Positions 62,757 through 64,000 of a DNA stretch of 64,000 nt are shown piece by piece. Below the pieces are notes generated by a model. That model made no database searches and was not told where the DNA came from. It saw only the letters and a list, made by a program, of their open reading frames with translations. Each line of letters opens with the position of its first letter. Positions within the stretch are counted from its first letter, which is position 1. Position numbers and translations under genes: made by a program. Source of the DNA: an uncultured Bacteroidota bacterium (GTDB lineage: Bacteria > Bacteroidota > Bacteroidia > Bacteroidales > UBA12481); contig CAINOB010000059.1 of the NCBI GenBank assembly GCA_903851365.1, positions 56,218 to 120,217 of the forward strand. The letters run 5' to 3'.

Positions 62757-64000
62757 TTGCAAGTGGTTTCCACTCGTTTATTTCACAGGATCCAAACCTC
62801 CAGGTTCCTCATACTAATAGGGTTATTAGTGTGGATTGTAGTCTTTTGTCCAAACCTCTCTTCTGCTCAATGTACTGCTAATGGATCGGTAAGCTCCCCT
62901 ATTCTATGCAATGGAGGAACAGCAACCGTAACCATCGTAGCAGCCGGAGGAACAGCACCTTACAGCTTTACATTCAATGGACAAAACAATTCAACTGGTG
63001 TATTTACCGGCATTTTGGCTGGAACAGCACAGGCATATAGTGTAACTGACGCCTTAGGTTGCGGTCCTGTTACCGGTACAATCGATATTGTGGAACCTTC
63101 CGCAATTACATTTGTTTCCGGACCTGTGATCACAAATACTTGCGTAGGAACAAATAATGGGAAGATGGTAGTGAGCGCAACCGGAGGTACCGGTACAATA
63201 TCCTACTCCATCAATCCAGCTATCGGAAGTCAGTCACCGGCGGGAACATTCAATAATCTGACCGCCCAGACCTACATCATTACTGCGACCGACGAAAACC
63301 TCTGTACTTCAACAACATCGATAACTGTTGGAACGATACCGAACCCCACCATTACCTTATCCACAACTCCCGGCACATTGGGCCAGACAGTATGTTCAGG
63401 CTCAATTATTGAGCTTGTCGCATTCTCTATTGGAGGTGGCGGTACCGGAGCAACAATCACAGCAGGAGCCCTTCCAGCTGGCGTTAACGGAGTTTACAGC
63501 GCAGGCATCTTCACCATAAGCGGAACCCCAACTGCTTCCGGCACATTTAATTATACCATTTCCACCACAGGGCTGTGTACGCAAGCTACGGTTTCCGCCA
63601 CTATCACTGTCAACCCGATCCTTCCAGTAAGCGTGAGCATGGTTGCCAGTGCCAACCCGGTGTGTGCCGGCACTTCAGTCACATTTGCCGCTACTCCCAC
63701 CAATGGCGGAATCACACCGGCCTATCAGTGGAAAGTAAATGGCACCAACCAGGGAACAAACAGTTCAACCTTTAGTTATATCCCTGTCAATAATGATATT
63801 ATAACGGTTGCCCTCACCTCCAGCGAAACCTGCACCTCCGGTAACCCGGCTACTTCCAATGCAGTCACGATGACTGTCAACCCAATCCTTCCGGTAAGTG
63901 TGAGCATGGTTGCGAGTGCGAACCCGGTGTGTGCCGGCACTTCAGTCACATTTACCGCTACTCCCACCAATGGCGGAATCACACCGGCCTTTCAGTGGAA
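62757..64000 (+). CDS. Large repetitive surface adhesin with SprB-like and PKD-like repeats, cut by window edge
   Basis: A frame open from 62748 to the window end has no ATG near its start. I chose the TTG at 62757; GTG at 62763 is also possible. The N-terminus has a signal peptide (FLILIGLLVWIVVFCPNLSSAQ). CNGGTATVTIVAAGGTAPYSF and VTDALGCGPV are SprB-type repeats. From about 63611 an 89-residue Ig/PKD-like unit with Cys residues starts to repeat (VCAGTSVTFAATPTNGGITPAYQW; again with few changes). The family is exported by the type IX system and acts in gliding or attachment. At least 414 residues are visible; the C-terminus is missing. Confidence 0.8.
   Translation, partial: MQVVSTRLFHRIQTSRFLILIGLLVWIVVFCPNLSSAQCTANGSVSSPILCNGGTATVTIVAAGGTAPYSFTFNGQNNSTGVFTGILAGTAQAYSVTDALGCGPVTGTIDIVEPSAITFVSGPVITNTCVGTNNGKMVVSATGGTGTISYSINPAIGSQSPAGTFNNLTAQTYIITATDENLCTSTTSITVGTIPNPTITLSTTPGTLGQTVCSGSIIELVAFSIGGGGTGATITAGALPAGVNGVYSAGIFTISGTPTASGTFNYTISTTGLCTQATVSATITVNPILPVSVSMVASANPVCAGTSVTFAATPTNGGITPAYQWKVNGTNQGTNSSTFSYIPVNNDIITVALTSSETCTSGNPATSNAVTMTVNPILPVSVSMVASANPVCAGTSVTFTATPTNGGITPAFQW
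63611..64000 (+). repeat. 267-base near-identical tandem repeat in the adhesin gene
   Basis: The sequence from 63611 starts again at 63878 with only a few substitutions over the 120 or so bases visible (for example TATCAGTGG against TTTCAGTGG). The unit is 267 bases, 89 codons. The array continues past the window. Confidence 0.85.

Noticed and set aside
62678..62881. A plus-strand 67-codon frame at the start of the adhesin region
   Set aside because: It begins before or inside the likely promoter element, ends early, and is out of frame with the adhesin, whose own frame carries a good signal peptide.

Overview
The window looks like a chromosome segment of a member of the Bacteroidota, probably an aerobic or facultative polysaccharide degrader; I cannot fix the order or family. 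The evidence is promoter -7 elements of the TAnnTTTG type, a type IX secretion C-terminal sorting domain, SprB-like adhesin repeats, DUF4249 lipoproteins beside a TonB-dependent receptor with a carboxypeptidase-like N-terminal domain, FISUMP-domain lipoproteins, and several GH families typical of this phylum. I recognise 47 coding sequences, two of them cut by the window edges. I see no tRNA, rRNA, insertion sequence or CRISPR array.

Layout. Positions 1-14.8 kb hold a Tat-exported Gfo/Idh/MocA oxidoreductase (partial), a TPR protein, a three-gene operon for exported carbohydrate enzymes (LamG protein, GH106-like enzyme, a double esterase), a hypothetical gene, and a MntA/HepT toxin-antitoxin pair that runs directly into a GH78 rhamnosidase. 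Positions 14.9-22.6 kb carry two FISUMP-lipoprotein + DUF4249 modules around an esterase, one of them with a TonB receptor. GH92 mannosidase and a ROK kinase follow (22.6-25.9 kb). Positions 26-35.2 kb are a respiratory operon: a heavy-metal-binding lipoprotein, a Tat-exported iron-sulfur protein, an NrfD-like membrane protein fused to cytochrome c, DoxX-like, SCO, the four subunits of an A2-type caa3 oxidase, and a heme farnesyltransferase.

Positions 35.2-43.1 kb (minus strand) concern sugar use: SIS isomerase, PIG-L deacetylase, PPi-type phosphofructokinase, CBM9 protein, a second ROK kinase, GH125 mannosidase and a flippase. Then come an exported ADP-ribosylglycohydrolase-fold protein, a GT4 glycosyltransferase, a YncE/phosphoesterase protein, rubrerythrin, a nucleotide-sugar dehydratase, a WecA-type transferase, RNase HII, an HExxH protein, CorA, BipA, a T9SS-exported protein, a double-FISUMP protein and the start of a repetitive adhesin.

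Together the enzymes point to breakdown of mannose- and rhamnose-containing glycans, with released hexoses phosphorylated by two ROK kinases that each sit beside an alpha-mannosidase.

The most unusual feature is at the ends of genes. At least thirteen stop codons lie inside, or directly abut, short degenerate tandem arrays. Their units mostly have lengths that are not multiples of three and often contain a stop codon, so several of the arrays present stops in all three frames. Unit sequences differ from gene to gene but the arrangement recurs. I regard this as the best candidate here for something undescribed. Second are the iron-sulfur/NrfD-cytochrome c pair that appears to take the place of a bc1 or alternative complex III beside the oxidase, and a possible two-state RNA leader in front of corA.
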